Source of the DNA: an uncultured Oscillospiraceae bacterium
GTDB taxonomy: Bacteria; Bacillota; Clostridia; Oscillospirales; Oscillospiraceae
DNA length: 43,400 nucleotides
NCBI GenBank assembly: GCA_947626265.1
Contig: CANQRM010000023.1
Location: 1 to 43,400 of the forward strand
Direction of reading: 5' to 3'
Made by a program: the position numbers and the translations under genes. The notes under the pieces are model-generated. The model was given only the letters and a program-made list of their open reading frames with translations. It ran no database searches and was not told the DNA's origin. Shown piece by piece: positions 24,023 to 33,678 of the stretch. Position 1 is the stretch's first letter; every line of letters begins with the position of its first letter.

Positions 24023-25729
24023 TTAATTTATCAGGAATTGGGTGATGTGGTCGCCGCCGTTGACCATGGGCCGGACCTTCTCGTCCACGTCGATGACACA
24101 GTCGATCACATACCCGTGGCCGCAGGAGAGGGCCTCTTTCAGGGCATCCTCAAAGTCGGCGGCGTTATTGACCCGTCTCCCGCCCAGTCCGTAGGCCTCC
24201 GCCAGCTTTACAAAATCCGGCTCCACAGCAATGTCTGTCTCACAGTAGCGTCCATCATAAATGAGCGTCTGCCACTGACGGACCATGCCCAGAGTCCGAT
24301 TGTCAAAGAGGATGGTGACGATGGGCAGGTCATAGTAGGCAACGGTCGCCAGTTCGTTGCAGTTCATGCGGAAGCTGCCGTCGCCGGTGATATGCAGGAC
24401 GGTTTTGTCCGGATGACTGACCTTAGCGCCGATGGCAGCGCCCAGACCGAAGCCCATGGTGCCAAAGCCGCCGGAGGTGAGCAGCTGGCCGGGGTAGTCA
24501 TAGTGGAAATGCTGGGTCACCCACATCTGATGCTGGCCCACGTCGGTGGCCACAATGGTGTCCCATGGAGCGGTGCGGGCCACGACATCGGAGATCTGCT
24601 TGGGCGTCAGCGAGTCGCCGGCGAGGGAGTACTCCGTCTCTGTGGGGAAGGAGAATACGTAGTCCTTCCAGGGCTTGTTGTCCTTCTGGGCCACACGGAC
24701 GTTGAGCAGTTCCAGCACCCGCTTCACGTCGCCCACGATATGGTGGCTGGTCTGTACGTTCTTGTTGATCTCGGACCGGTCGATATCCACCTGGACGATA
24801 ACGGCCTGGCTGGCGAAGGTGGTCGGGCTGAGGGCTACCCGGTCGGAGAACCGGCAGCCCAGGGCGATGAGAAGATCGCACTTGTCCACGGCCATGTTGC
24901 TGGCCTGGGAGCCGTGCATGCCGATCATGCCGGTGGTCAGCGGGTTGCGGCCGTTAAAGCCGCCCGCGCCCATGACCGTGATGGCCACAGGGGCGTCTAT
25001 CCGCCGGGCAAACACATCCAGTTCCTTATGAGCCCGGCCCCGGACCACGCCGCCGCCGCAGATGAGCAGCGGCCTCTCGCTCTCGGCGATCAGCTGCACC
25101 AGGGTGTCGATGTCCTCGCTGTCCGGTTCGGGAGCAGTCATGTTGTGGCTGGCCCGGCCGATAAGGCTTTTCAGCCGCCCCACGGTGTGGTGCCGCTCCA
25201 GGGGAAGAGGGTAGTAATCCGCCTCCTCCGCTGTGGCATTTTTCAAAATATCGATGAGCACGGGGCCCGGCCGGCCGCTGCGGGCGATGGCGAAGGCCTC
25301 CCGGACGATGTCCGCCAGATCGGTGGCGTGACGGACCATATAGTTGCATTTGGTGATGGGCATGGTGATGCCGGTGATGTCCACCTCCTGGAAGGAGTCT
25401 CTGCCGATGAGATTCTCGCCCACATTGCAGGTGATGAACACCACGGGAGAGGAGTCCATATAGGCGGTGGCGATGCCGGTGACCAGGTTGGTGGCACCCG
25501 GACCGGATGTGGCGAAGCACACCCCCACCCGCCCGGTGGAACGGGCATAGCCGTCCGCCGCGTGGGCAGCGCCCTGCTCATGGGCAGTGCGGATGTGGCG
25601 GATGCGGTCCCGGTAATCGTACAGGGCGTCGTATACGTTCAGAATGGTGCCGCCGGGATAGCCGAAGACCGTATCAACGTCCTGCTCCAAGAGGCACTCC
25701 AATAAGATCCTTGCGCCGGTGAGTTTCAT
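24023..25729 (-). CDS. ilvB: Acetolactate synthase, catalytic subunit
   Basis: 568 residues. A ThDP-dependent enzyme joining two pyruvates, or pyruvate and 2-oxobutyrate. Visible are GYPGGTILNVYDAL at the N-terminus, the catalytic-Glu region HEQGAAHAADGYAR, the FAD/central domain (GCRFSDRVAL), and the ThDP-Mg motif GDGSFRMNCNELATV followed by NRTLGMVRQWQ. First gene of ilvBNCD. AAAGGAG lies 13 nt before the ATG. Expression is probably controlled by the attenuator-like leader just upstream. Confidence 0.97.
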   Translation of the reverse strand: MKLTGARILLECLLEQDVDTVFGYPGGTILNVYDALYDYRDRIRHIRTAHEQGAAHAADGYARSTGRVGVCFATSGPGATNLVTGIATAYMDSSPVVFITCNVGENLIGRDSFQEVDITGITMPITKCNYMVRHATDLADIVREAFAIARSGRPGPVLIDILKNATAEEADYYPLPLERHHTVGRLKSLIGRASHNMTAPEPDSEDIDTLVQLIAESERPLLICGGGVVRGRAHKELDVFARRIDAPVAITVMGAGGFNGRNPLTTGMIGMHGSQASNMAVDKCDLLIALGCRFSDRVALSPTTFASQAVIVQVDIDRSEINKNVQTSHHIVGDVKRVLELLNVRVAQKDNKPWKDYVFSFPTETEYSLAGDSLTPKQISDVVARTAPWDTIVATDVGQHQMWVTQHFHYDYPGQLLTSGGFGTMGFGLGAAIGAKVSHPDKTVLHITGDGSFRMNCNELATVAYYDLPIVTILFDNRTLGMVRQWQTLIYDGRYCETDIAVEPDFVKLAEAYGLGGRRVNNAADFEDALKEALSCGHGYVIDCVIDVDEKVRPMVNGGDHITQFLIN

Positions 25730-25798
25730 GCGTAGTGTAAGGCTCCTTTCATATTCTGTCCAGAATGGCCCGGACCATCTGGCCGCTTGGATGATAAC

Positions 25799-25911
25799 AA
25801 AAAACCGTGCGGTCCGAAAAGTCAGACCGCACGGCTCAAATCACGATTTGTTCCGGTCTCCCGGCTCGCCATCACCCGGTGATCACAGCATGACTTTTCG
25901 CGTTATTCTTG
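25799..25911 (-). promoter_or_regulatory. ilv operon leader with terminator and alternative hairpin
   Basis: On the minus strand, before ilvB, an intrinsic terminator is formed by CCGTGCGGTC and GACCGCACGG followed by six T. Upstream is a string of small hairpins: ATCACC/GGTGAT, CCGG-GAGA-CCGG and CAAATC/GATTTG. AGACCG of the second can also pair with CGGTCT inside the terminator stem, giving an antiterminator. I find no T-box sequence and no Leu/Ile/Val-rich leader peptide, so the signal sensed is unknown. Confidence 0.75.
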
Positions 25912-25929
25912 ACAGAGCACAGTCGGTCA

Positions 25930-25957
25930 ATAATAACGCTGATAAGCAGGCTGTCAA
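25930..25957 (-). promoter_or_regulatory. Promoter of the ilvBNCD operon
   Basis: On the minus strand TTGACA (25952-25957), a 16-bp spacer and TATTAT (25930-25935). Confidence 0.8.
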
Positions 25958-26131
25958 TGGGGAAACGGCGCATGGAAAATCCTCGCTCAAGAAATTTTTT
26001 CTCAATATATCATAAGACGCGGAACATGTCAAACACTTTCGTATATTTTGATACCTTCCCGAGAACACGGTTAAAGAACACCGTATTTGAAAACCTGCGG
26101 CTCCCTTCAAGATATGTTCTGCTGATGCCTA

Positions 26132-26160
26132 TTGCCTCAGTTCTAAGATAGCTGTAAAAT
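26132..26160 (+). promoter_or_regulatory. Promoter of the DUF2325 gene pair
   Basis: TTGCCT (26132-26137), 17 bp, TAAAAT (26155-26160). Confidence 0.6.
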
Positions 26161-26222
26161 GGAACTGCTACTTTCACTGCCCAATCTAGTCAACGGAGAA
26201 ACTTCAGGAGGAGTTGGTATCC

Positions 26223-26867
26223 ATGAAAAAACAGCCTCGGCATTTCCTGCCGCCGCCTATGCCCCCATTTGAGCCGCATGGATCATCCAGCGGACGCTGC
26301 AACTGGTACAAGATAACACAGGAAAGTATCCGGAGCGTCAAACGATACCTTCGCAGGTATGACATCCAGACCCCACCGGATATGTCGGAAGCCATTCTCC
26401 GTCGGCGAGCACAGACGGTCGTCGAATATACCGACAGGGTCATCGACCGATATAAGACTATTCCCGGCCTGGAGGAAGAGCAAAAGGCGGAGACCGGCAA
26501 CCTATGGATCAGCCTTAACTTTGTACCCAGCAGAAAAACCTATGAGGCCCTAATAAACCTGATCCCCGAGGATACGATTGAGAAGGCTGCCAAGGACTTA
26601 GAGACGCTGCTGTGGGCCTGGACAGACAGGTATTTTTCCTGCATTGCGCCTATAAGCGCCGCCAGTACGGCTGCTGTGGAAACGATCAACCAGATCGGCC
26701 GGCGTTACAATGAGATCCGGGAAGATTTCGGCAAGGCCATGGAAGAAGCTGAAAACGCGAAGAATGCGCGCCTTCAGCAAATAAAACAGCGTAAGCCTTC
26801 CATCAATCCCTTGCAGGTGACCTCTGCCGCCAGTATAGATGACCTTCTGGGCAAGCCTGCGGGTTGA
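26223..26867 (+). CDS. Uncharacterised protein, first of a coupled pair
   Basis: 214 residues. The ATG at 26223 has AGGAGGAG 9 nt upstream; a TTG at 26214 is too close to that site. The N-terminus is Pro-rich (FLPPPMPPFEPHG). The middle is helical and contains RRYDIQTPPDMSEAILRRR, and near residue 170 there is a probable coiled coil (EAENAKNARLQQIKQRK). No signal peptide or membrane segment. I do not recognise the family. Its stop overlaps the next start as TGATG, so the two proteins are made together and probably work together. Confidence 0.75.
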   Translation: MKKQPRHFLPPPMPPFEPHGSSSGRCNWYKITQESIRSVKRYLRRYDIQTPPDMSEAILRRRAQTVVEYTDRVIDRYKTIPGLEEEQKAETGNLWISLNFVPSRKTYEALINLIPEDTIEKAAKDLETLLWAWTDRYFSCIAPISAASTAAVETINQIGRRYNEIREDFGKAMEEAENAKNARLQQIKQRKPSINPLQVTSAASIDDLLGKPAG

Positions 26868-27853
26868 TGCAGGAGATCGTGGAAAGTCTTCCATGGGGCA
26901 TCATTGAGTATGACGAATTTGACGATCCAGTGTGGTCGCCGGAGGACGATGACGCCGGTGAACAGGTTTCATCTGACAGCCAGGAAAAACAAAACGCTCC
27001 CGCCAAGCAGAGCTCCATCCCTGACTGGTATGAGCGCAAATATGTACCGAAGGACGAGGACGAACTGTTCACCTTCAACCGCAGCCTGGCCCAGATCGTC
27101 TATGAAGAGACCGGCTGCATCATGCCCCGGGATATGAATAAGTACGCCGACCGTCTGCGAGCCGTCAAGGGCTACGGCGTCAGAGGGAAAGACTCCATGG
27201 CCCTGCTATATCTCTTTTCCGCCTTGTCCCAGGCCCGAAGACAAGCCCCAGCATTTAACCTGAGCGATGATGTGGATTTGTTATACGGAAATGGACTTGT
27301 GGAAAAGCAAACCAAGCAGCCGCTGACATATGACGAACTGAGCGAGCGGCTGAAGCAGGCCTTGGAAGAAAACAAACGCCTGCGGACATCACTTCATGAA
27401 AGTGAGCGTTCCTCTCGTGAGATAAAAAAAGAGTTGTCCACCATCCGTGATACTGCCGGTCTGGAGCACCGCGAGCTGGCGGACCTGCGGGAGCTGGTCT
27501 TTAATCGCGAGTCAGCCCCCGAGCAAGAACTTTCGGAGGATGCGGGCTCTGATTCCGCATTTCCCTACGAAGTAGGGAGAAACACGGTCGTATTTGGCGG
27601 CCACGAAACATGGCTGAAGGCGATCCGGCCTATGCTGACGGGCAATATCCGCTTCATCGATAAGGACATGAAAAACTTTGACATCAGCATCATTCGGAAC
27701 GCAGATATCCTGTGGATCCAGCAAAATGCTGTGTCGCATAACCAGTACTACCGCATTATTGACGCGGCCCGGTCATACCAAAAACCGGTGCGCTATTTTA
27801 CCTACGCAAGCGCAGCAAAATGCGCATCGCAGGTGATGAACGAGGATATATAA
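26867..27853 (+). CDS. DUF2325-like protein with central coiled coil
   Basis: 328 residues. An acidic N-terminal region precedes a helical domain (residues 70-130), then a coiled coil (about 150-215, with ERLKQALEENKRLRTSLHE). The C-terminal domain (235-325) contains VVFGGHETWLKAIRPML, IRNADILWIQQNAVSH and a final YFTYASA. The GG-x-x-x-W start, the I-R-N-A-D/SH pattern and the length fit DUF2325, a Rossmann-like domain of unknown role, often fused to coiled coils. It is translationally coupled to the upstream gene. A nucleotide-binding or stress role is possible but not shown. Confidence 0.65.
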   Translation: MQEIVESLPWGIIEYDEFDDPVWSPEDDDAGEQVSSDSQEKQNAPAKQSSIPDWYERKYVPKDEDELFTFNRSLAQIVYEETGCIMPRDMNKYADRLRAVKGYGVRGKDSMALLYLFSALSQARRQAPAFNLSDDVDLLYGNGLVEKQTKQPLTYDELSERLKQALEENKRLRTSLHESERSSREIKKELSTIRDTAGLEHRELADLRELVFNRESAPEQELSEDAGSDSAFPYEVGRNTVVFGGHETWLKAIRPMLTGNIRFIDKDMKNFDISIIRNADILWIQQNAVSHNQYYRIIDAARSYQKPVRYFTYASAAKCASQVMNEDI

Positions 27854-27879
27854 AGGCTGGTTTTGTTTCTCCTGGAAAA

Positions 27880-27904
27880 AACACCCTGTCTTTGGCAGGG
27901 TGTT
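27880..27904 (+). terminator. Terminator of the DUF2325 pair
   Basis: AACACCCTG (27880-27888) with CAGGGTGTT (27896-27904), then TTC. It sits 26 nt after the stop codon. Confidence 0.85.
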
Positions 27905-27997
27905 TTCATATCAAAGAGTCAAGCAGGTGTGAAATCCAGGATATGCGGCGTTTCTCTGTGCCAAATCAATATACAGTGGGTCATTCAGCGGTGAGTA

Positions 27998-28897
27998 TCA
28001 ATTTCCAGCAGCAAAGCTGTTGGCTACCATTCCCGTTACGATGAGTGCAATGCCCACAAATCCAAGGGCGCTGGGCAGGGTATCGCCCAAAAACAGCACG
28101 CCGCCCAACAGAGTGAACAGCACCTCCCCTGACTGAGTCGCCTCGACCATGGCAAGTTGCCGGGGATCGTGCTTGGAGAGATCCGTTGCCTTGAAAAAGA
28201 GCAACGTAGCAATGACGCCGGAAAAAAGAGCCACCGTGAAGCCTTGGACTATCTGCCCCGCCGATGGCAGGCCATGACTGGCCAGGGCGATGGCGCTTAC
28301 CACCAGCCAGAAAGGCATACTGCAGAGGGTCATGCCAAATACCCTTTGAAATGTAGAGAATTCTTCCGGACAACAGGCCATCATCTTCCGATTTCCCAGT
28401 GGGTATGAAAAGGCCGCGATAAGGATGAGCGCCAGTGCCGGCAGCGTCCCTTCTAGCCGCATGGTACGAAAGTGCACCGCCTGTAAAAGAAAAACACCCA
28501 ACAGAATAATGCCGGAGCAGGCCAGGTTCTTTCCAGGGATCTTCTTTCCGAAAAGAGGCGTCAGCATGATCCCGGCTACGATGGTCAGCTGCCAGGTAGC
28601 CGCCACGAACCAGCTCTCCCCATACACCGATGCCCAAGTGAGCGGGGCATAGAAGAGGCCAAATCCCACCGTGCTCCAGAGGAGCCAAGGTCCTGGGTGC
28701 GCTCTTATTTCTTTCAGCACGGCCCTTGCCCCGCCTCGTCGGCTTGCCAGAAGCCAAGTCATAGGCAGCATGAACAAGTACCTGAGGCTGGCGCTCCACA
28801 TCCAATATCCCCCACCCAAGTTCATGCTGCGATTCAAAATAAACGTGGCCGCAAAGAAAAGCGAGGCCAGTATACCTAAAACAATGGGTCTCTTCAT
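27998..28897 (-). CDS. DMT-superfamily multidrug exporter
   Basis: 299 residues from the ATG at 28897, which has AGGGGGA close upstream; the ATG ten codons earlier has no ribosome binding site. Ten hydrophobic segments are expected, in two EamA-like halves (LGILASLFFAATFILNRSM; GVIATLLFFKATDLS). The start is typical of the multidrug-resistance efflux transporter family (PF13536-like): NRSMNLGGGYWMWSASLRY. The substrate is unknown. It is monocistronic, and the intergenic DNA before it (28898-29029) shows nothing notable. Confidence 0.85.
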   Translation of the reverse strand: MKRPIVLGILASLFFAATFILNRSMNLGGGYWMWSASLRYLFMLPMTWLLASRRGGARAVLKEIRAHPGPWLLWSTVGFGLFYAPLTWASVYGESWFVAATWQLTIVAGIMLTPLFGKKIPGKNLACSGIILLGVFLLQAVHFRTMRLEGTLPALALILIAAFSYPLGNRKMMACCPEEFSTFQRVFGMTLCSMPFWLVVSAIALASHGLPSAGQIVQGFTVALFSGVIATLLFFKATDLSKHDPRQLAMVEATQSGEVLFTLLGGVLFLGDTLPSALGFVGIALIVTGMVANSFAAGN

Positions 28898-29029
28898 CTG
28901 TCCCCCTGAAGTTGGCGTATCATCCATATTAGTGCTTCATGTTCTCTGTAACAAGGGCCGCACCGCAATGCCTTGCAACCTCAGGAAATTTCCTGTCGCT
29001 CTCATCGGTAAACGAGACATTCTTCCGGT

Positions 29030-30433
29030 TCACGGCCGGACAGCCGTGTGCTCCATGAGGTGTGCCAGGACCCGGATGCCCTGGGCATAGGCCCGGACAG
29101 CGATGCGCTCGTTGGTGCCGTGGACAGCCCGCTCCACTTCCTCCGCGCCGCCTATGAAGGGGCTGCACCGCAGGCAGGTGTCGCAGACGATCTCGTACTG
29201 GCGGGCGTCGGTTGCGCCGGGGGTCATGGAAGGGACGAACACCACTCCGGGGAAGTACCGGCCCATGGACCGGGTCAGACGTTCATAGCCGTAGCCGTCG
29301 CTGCGGGCGGCATGGGAGGGGTCGTTGGCCTGGAGGAATCGCATGGACACGTCCAAGTCCCCCACGGCGGCCCTGGCGTGCTCAAATACCTCCTGGACCG
29401 TCCCGCCCTGGTCGATGCGGAAGTTGACCACGGCAGTCATGTTCTGGGGCATGACGTTGCAGGCCTCGCTGCCGCCCCGGATGACGGTGGGGGCGATGGT
29501 GGTGGTCACGTAGGGGAACAGAGTCCGCTGGCCATAGCAGTACCGGGCGATGGCGTCGGCGTTGGCGTCCACGTCACGGACCAGGGTCCGGAGGGGCTCC
29601 TCGGTCACATAGGGGGCCAAGGCCTTGAACGCGCCGGCCATCACAGGAGAGAGCCGGACGGGAAAGGGAGCCTCCACGATCCGGGCGATGGCCTGGCTCA
29701 GGCGGCCCAGGGAGGTGCCGCCGAAGGGGCGGCTGGAGTGGCCGCCGGCGCTTTGGGCACTCAGCTCCAGGTCGGCATAGCCCTTTTCCAGCAGCTCCAC
29801 GGCGCACAGCGCCGCCTCCGGCGCCCCGTAGGGCGCGCCGCTCTCGATCTTGCCGCCGCCCTCGTCCAGGACGAATTCCAGCGTCACGCCCCGGTCCCGG
29901 AGGGTCTCGGCGATGGCCTTGGCTCCCAGATTCAGCGTCTCCTCGTCATCCCCAAAGGCCAGGTACACGGTCCGGGCGAAGGTCCTGCCGTGGGCCAGAA
30001 GATACTCTGCCGCCTCCAGGCAGCCGAAGACCTGCTGCTTGATGTCCAGGGCGCCCCGGCCCCAGATATAGCCGTCCGCGATGGTCCCGGAGAAGGCGGG
30101 ATAGGTCCAGTCCTGCTCCGTGCCCTCCACCACGGGCACTACATCCTGGTGGGACATGAACAGACAGGGCCGCAGGGCCGGCTCGCTGCCGGGCAGGGTG
30201 ATGAGCAGCGCGCGGCAGCCCAGGACTTCGAAGGTCCCGGCGGCCATGATATGGGGGTAGCTGGCCCGGATGTGGGCGTGGAGCCTGTCGAACTCGCCGT
30301 GATCGGCGAGAGAGTGGTCCGCCGGGTTGACGGTCCGGCACCGTATGGCCTCGCCCAGGCGCTCCGCGGCCCCCCGGACGTCCAGGTCCGGCAGGTCGTC
30401 CTCGTGGGCGAAGAATTCAAAGACGTCCTTCAC
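29030..30433 (-). CDS. M20-family metallopeptidase (PM20D1/CPS1-like)
   Basis: 467 residues from a GTG start that overlaps the ABC ATPase stop by 4 nt. The di-zinc ligands are in SHQDVVPV (H95, D97), GRGALDIK (D130) and GDDEE (E164 general base, E165), with a dimerisation domain containing [11 protein letters not shown]. Such enzymes split dipeptides or N-acyl amino acids. As the last gene of a lysine-riboswitch operon that also encodes an amino-acid importer, it probably releases lysine from imported lysyl dipeptides or N-acyl-lysine. The substrate is inferred from context only. Confidence 0.9.
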   Translation of the reverse strand: MKDVFEFFAHEDDLPDLDVRGAAERLGEAIRCRTVNPADHSLADHGEFDRLHAHIRASYPHIMAAGTFEVLGCRALLITLPGSEPALRPCLFMSHQDVVPVVEGTEQDWTYPAFSGTIADGYIWGRGALDIKQQVFGCLEAAEYLLAHGRTFARTVYLAFGDDEETLNLGAKAIAETLRDRGVTLEFVLDEGGGKIESGAPYGAPEAALCAVELLEKGYADLELSAQSAGGHSSRPFGGTSLGRLSQAIARIVEAPFPVRLSPVMAGAFKALAPYVTEEPLRTLVRDVDANADAIARYCYGQRTLFPYVTTTIAPTVIRGGSEACNVMPQNMTAVVNFRIDQGGTVQEVFEHARAAVGDLDVSMRFLQANDPSHAARSDGYGYERLTRSMGRYFPGVVFVPSMTPGATDARQYEIVCDTCLRCSPFIGGAEEVERAVHGTNERIAVRAYAQGIRVLAHLMEHTAVRP

Positions 30434-31176
30434 GGCTTTTTGTCCTCCAGGTACCGGCTCAGAAACTCCCGGGTCCGGGCATATTGGGGGCTGCCGAAGA
30501 CCTGGGCGGGGGTGCCCTGCTCCAGGATGACGCCCTGGTCCATGAAGACCACCCGGTCGCTGACCTCCCTGGCGAAAGCCATCTCGTGAGTAACGACCAC
30601 CATGGTCATGCCCTCCCTGGCCAGGCGCTTCATCACGTCCAGCACCTCGCCCACGATCTCCGGGTCCAGGGCGGAGGTGGGCTCGTCGAAGAGCATGATC
30701 TCCGGCTCCATGCACAATGCCCGGGCGATGGCCACACGCTGCTTCTGGCCGCCGGAAAGCCGGCGGGAGTCAGCGTGGATGAAGTCCTCCAGTCCCACGG
30801 TCCGCAGATGCCGGATGGCGGTCTGCTCGGCCTGGGCCTTAGGGATATGCCGGACAGCGATGGGGGCCATGGTGCAGTTGTCCAGCACATTTTTATTGTT
30901 GAATAGGTTGAAGCTCTGGAAGACCATGCCGATGCGCTGGCGCAGGGCGTTGATGTCGGTGCTCAGGTCCATCAGGTCCTTGCCGCCGAACCATATATGG
31001 CCGGAGTCGGCCTCTTCCAGCAGGTTGATGCACCGCAGGAGGGTGGATTTGCCGGAGCCAGAGGCGCCGATGATGCAGACGACCTCGCCCCGGTCCACCT
31101 CCAGGTCGATGCCCTTGAGCACCTGCAGGTCTCCGAAGGACTTCTCCAGATCTTCGATCTTCAGTATCTGTTCCAT
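30430..31176 (-). CDS. Polar amino-acid ABC transporter ATPase
   Basis: 248 residues. Walker [10 protein letters not shown] (37-45), Q-loop, signature LSGGQKQR, Walker [14 protein letters not shown] and switch His in VVTHEMAFA are all present. It belongs to the GlnQ/HisP/ArtP group of the PAAT family and energises the permease encoded 10 nt upstream. The lysine riboswitch upstream of the operon points to lysine or another cationic amino acid as substrate. Confidence 0.95.
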   Translation of the reverse strand: MEQILKIEDLEKSFGDLQVLKGIDLEVDRGEVVCIIGASGSGKSTLLRCINLLEEADSGHIWFGGKDLMDLSTDINALRQRIGMVFQSFNLFNNKNVLDNCTMAPIAVRHIPKAQAEQTAIRHLRTVGLEDFIHADSRRLSGGQKQRVAIARALCMEPEIMLFDEPTSALDPEIVGEVLDVMKRLAREGMTMVVVTHEMAFAREVSDRVVFMDQGVILEQGTPAQVFGSPQYARTREFLSRYLEDKKP

Positions 31177-31186
31177 GGAGACCTCC

Positions 31187-32347
31187 TCAATTGGAGCTGG
31201 GGATGCCCCGGGTGTTGGGCATATCCAGCTTGCGGGACAGGTATCGCAGCAGCAGGGAGCTGAGATATGTCAGAATGAGATACAGGATGGCGGCCATGCA
31301 GTAGATCTCCAGCTGCCGGTAATAGATGCCGCTGACGCTCTTGGTGGCGAACATCAGGTCCATGCAGCCGATGACGGACAGCACGGAGGAGTCCTTGATG
31401 TTGATGATGAACTCATTGCCGATGGCAGGGATGGAGTTTTTCACCGCCTGGGGGAAGACTACCTTCAGCATGGCCTGCCAGCCGGTCATGCCCAGGGAGC
31501 GGGCGGCCTCAGTCTGGCCCACGTCCACGGACTCCATGCCGCCCCGCAGCACCTCCGCCAGGTAGGCGGTGGAGTTCAGGGAGATGGTGATGAGTCCGGC
31601 GGTGCTGGTGGACCAGATACGGTTGATCTCCGCCACGGACAGGTCGGTGAAATGGGTAAAGACGTTGAAGCCGGCGAAGAAGATGATGAGGGCCTGGACC
31701 ATCATGGGGGTGCCCCGGATGACGGTGATATAGAAGGAGGCGAAGGTCCGGGCCGCGGACTTGAGGAATTTCACAAAGTCATTGTCCCGCTTGTCCGGGG
31801 TCTGGATGCGGAAAAAGGCCATCAGAATGCCCAGCACGAAGGCGATGGCGGTGCCGGCCAGGGCCAGGAACACGGTGGTCTTGACGCCGTAGGCGATGGT
31901 GCCCATGGATTTGGAGGTCATGTAGAACATGGACAGGAAGAACTCCGGCGGGTTGCTGTCCATGGCGGCGCACATGCGGACGGTGTCCGCCAGCTTGACG
32001 GCGAGCCGGTCCGCGGCCAGCAGGGCAAAGACCGCCGCCAGCACATAAGAATATATCCGGGCGGCCCGCACCGGTCCGGGCTTTTTCAGGAAGGTGCCGC
32101 CGTAAGTCTTCCAGTGGGTCAGCTTCACGATAAGGGCCAGGGCTGCGGCAGCCAGAAAGACGCAGCAAATGCCCGTCAAAAGGCCGCAGATGAAGTTGTC
32201 CGTCCCCAAGAAGCTGTGCTCCGACGGGGCGGCGGAGATGAGCGCCAGGCACACCAGCGCCAGCAGGCCGCCCCCCAGGAAGACATAGCGGTGGTCGTTT
32301 CGGACGAAGGCGCGCAGCCGTCCGCTCTTTCTTGTTGCTTGGTTCAT
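31187..32347 (-). CDS. Polar amino-acid ABC transporter permease with extended N-terminus
   Basis: 386 residues from the ATG at 32347 (GGAGGGA upstream). The C-terminal 230 residues are a HisM/GlnP-type permease with the EAA-like loop [19 protein letters not shown] that contacts the ATPase. The N-terminal 150 residues are extra: they carry three or four hydrophobic helices ([37 protein letters not shown]), so the protein is much longer than the usual 220-residue form. Only one permease gene is present, so it probably forms a homodimer. Confidence 0.92.
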   Translation of the reverse strand: MNQATRKSGRLRAFVRNDHRYVFLGGGLLALVCLALISAAPSEHSFLGTDNFICGLLTGICCVFLAAAALALIVKLTHWKTYGGTFLKKPGPVRAARIYSYVLAAVFALLAADRLAVKLADTVRMCAAMDSNPPEFFLSMFYMTSKSMGTIAYGVKTTVFLALAGTAIAFVLGILMAFFRIQTPDKRDNDFVKFLKSAARTFASFYITVIRGTPMMVQALIIFFAGFNVFTHFTDLSVAEINRIWSTSTAGLITISLNSTAYLAEVLRGGMESVDVGQTEAARSLGMTGWQAMLKVVFPQAVKNSIPAIGNEFIINIKDSSVLSVIGCMDLMFATKSVSGIYYRQLEIYCMAAILYLILTYLSSLLLRYLSRKLDMPNTRGIPSSN

Positions 32348-32380
32348 GTTCTGTCCCTCCAAATAACGCCGTTGGGGTGT

Positions 32381-32407
32381 GGGAGGGCCGTTTTACGCGG
32401 CCCTCCC
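32381..32407 (-). terminator. Hairpin between substrate-binding protein and permease genes
   Basis: GGGAGGGCCG (32381-32390) pairs perfectly with CGGCCCTCCC (32398-32407). It has no good T-run, so it probably acts as a partial terminator or mRNA stabiliser that keeps binding-protein mRNA in excess. Confidence 0.7.
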
Positions 32408-32417
32408 GGGTTTAGAT

Positions 32418-33347
32418 TCAGGTGGGCTGGCCCGCCACGGCGGCGTTCCACATCTCGTCCCGGGCAGCCTGGTCCAGATCAGCCAGGGCGGCATCCACCT
32501 GCTCCAGCAGGTCGGTATCGCTCTTGCGGATGCCCACGCAGGCGCCCTTGGACTCCAGCGTGAAGCCGTTGGCCTCGTCGAAGGTGACGACGCGGAAGCT
32601 GGCGTTGGAGGCCAGGTAGCCGTCGGCGTTCTCCAGGTTGATGACGATGGCGTCGCAGGTGCCCTGCTGCAGGCGGGAGATCATGTCGGGCACGCTCTCG
32701 GCGGGGGTCAGGTGGTCCACGCCCTCGATCTGGTCGATGACGGTGTCCAGAGCGGTATCCTTCTGGCCCAGGACGCTGGCGCCGGAGAAGTCCTGGATGG
32801 AGGTGGCGTCCACATAGGGAGAGTCCTCGTTGACCATCATGGCGTAGATGGTCTCATGGTAGGGGGCGCTGAAGTTGATGGCCTCCTTCCGCTCGGGGGT
32901 ATCCATCATGCCGGCGATGATGGCGTCGATCTGGCCCTGGTTCAGCGCCTCGATCAGGCCGTCCCAGCCCAGCTTTACGATCACCAGCTCCCTGCCCAGC
33001 GCGTCGGCGATGTACCGGGCGACCTGCACGTCGTAGCCCTCGGCGTAAGCGCCGGGCACGTTCTCGATAGGCACGTTGGTATCCGTCGCCTCGGTCTCCT
33101 GCCAGTTGTTGGGGGCGTAGGCACACTCCATGCCCACCCGGAGCTGGCCGCCGTCGGCAGTCTCTTCAGCAGGGGCTTCCTCCCCGGCGTCGGCGTCGGA
33201 CGCCGCCTCAGCGGGGGTCTCTTGTTCAGCAGTCTCTTCGGCGGGGGTCTCCTCCGGGGCGGTCTCCTCCTTGGCGCCGCCGCAGGCGGCAAGGCACAGC
33301 AGCATGGCCAGGGCCAGGAGCAAAGCGGTCAGATTTCTCAGTTTCAT
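32418..33347 (-). CDS. Lipoprotein substrate-binding protein, probably for lysine
   Basis: 309 residues. A lipoprotein signal with lipobox LAAC (Cys22) is followed by a 40-residue Glu/Ala/Thr-rich tether, then a family-3 periplasmic-binding-type domain: GQLRVGMECAYAPNNW, GYDVQVARYIADALG and LIEALNQGQIDAIIAGM. It delivers a polar amino acid to the membrane complex encoded downstream. It is the first gene after the lysine riboswitch, so lysine or another basic amino acid is the likely ligand. Confidence 0.95.
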   Translation of the reverse strand: MKLRNLTALLLALAMLLCLAACGGAKEETAPEETPAEETAEQETPAEAASDADAGEEAPAEETADGGQLRVGMECAYAPNNWQETEATDTNVPIENVPGAYAEGYDVQVARYIADALGRELVIVKLGWDGLIEALNQGQIDAIIAGMMDTPERKEAINFSAPYHETIYAMMVNEDSPYVDATSIQDFSGASVLGQKDTALDTVIDQIEGVDHLTPAESVPDMISRLQQGTCDAIVINLENADGYLASNASFRVVTFDEANGFTLESKGACVGIRKSDTDLLEQVDAALADLDQAARDEMWNAAVAGQPT

Positions 33348-33388
33348 GATGATCTTCCTTTCTGATTTGATACTGCAATAAAAATATC

Positions 33389-33418
33389 AGCCATGGATGC
33401 TGCGGAACATCCATGGCT
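33389..33418 (-). terminator. Riboswitch expression-platform terminator
   Basis: On the minus strand AGCCATGGATG pairs with CATCCATGGCT (11 bp), then GATATTTTTATT. It lies between the lysine aptamer and the binding-protein gene. Confidence 0.88.
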
Positions 33419-33466
33419 GGCATTTCAAAAATGATGGGCTCTCCCAGACGGGGAAAGCTGTCGGCC

Positions 33467-33632
33467 AATGATAGCGCTCCACATACGTGACAGTCCGGCA
33501 GATATTCTCGACCGGCCCAGCAGAACGCGCCGCAGGAGGCGCATTCCGCTTCGGCGGCGGGCCCTTTCCGTCCTCCGGGAGATCCTGCTCCCATGCCGGA
33601 GGTCTACTCATGCGCGCCGCGCCTCTATCATT
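33467..33632 (-). promoter_or_regulatory. Lysine riboswitch (L-box) aptamer
   Basis: P1 is closed by AATGATAG and CTATCATT (8 bp). In order on the minus strand the conserved L-box blocks are AGAGGCGCG, ATGAGTAGA, GGAAAGGGC, GCCGAAGCGG, CTGGGCC, GGACTGTCAC and TGGAGCGCTATC. The terminator at 33389-33418 follows. In known cases lysine binding favours termination, so the transporter operon is expressed when lysine is scarce. Confidence 0.95.
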
Positions 33633-33678
33633 GTCTCGGCCCGGACAGGGCCGAAGCAACTCTGTGAAATTTTTCCTG

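Noticed and set aside
25823-25870. 15-codon leader peptide overlapping the ilv terminator
   Set aside because: It lacks a run of Leu, Val or Ile codons, so ribosome stalling control is not supported.
25840-25872. Cobalamin-riboswitch-like GCCGGGAGACCGG on the minus strand
   Set aside because: Only this short hairpin resembles a B12 element; the upstream conserved boxes of a cobalamin aptamer are absent.
25799-25911. T-box riboswitch before ilvB
   Set aside because: No TGGNACCGCG-like T-box sequence and no room for a specifier stem; the leader is only about 120 nt before the terminator ends.
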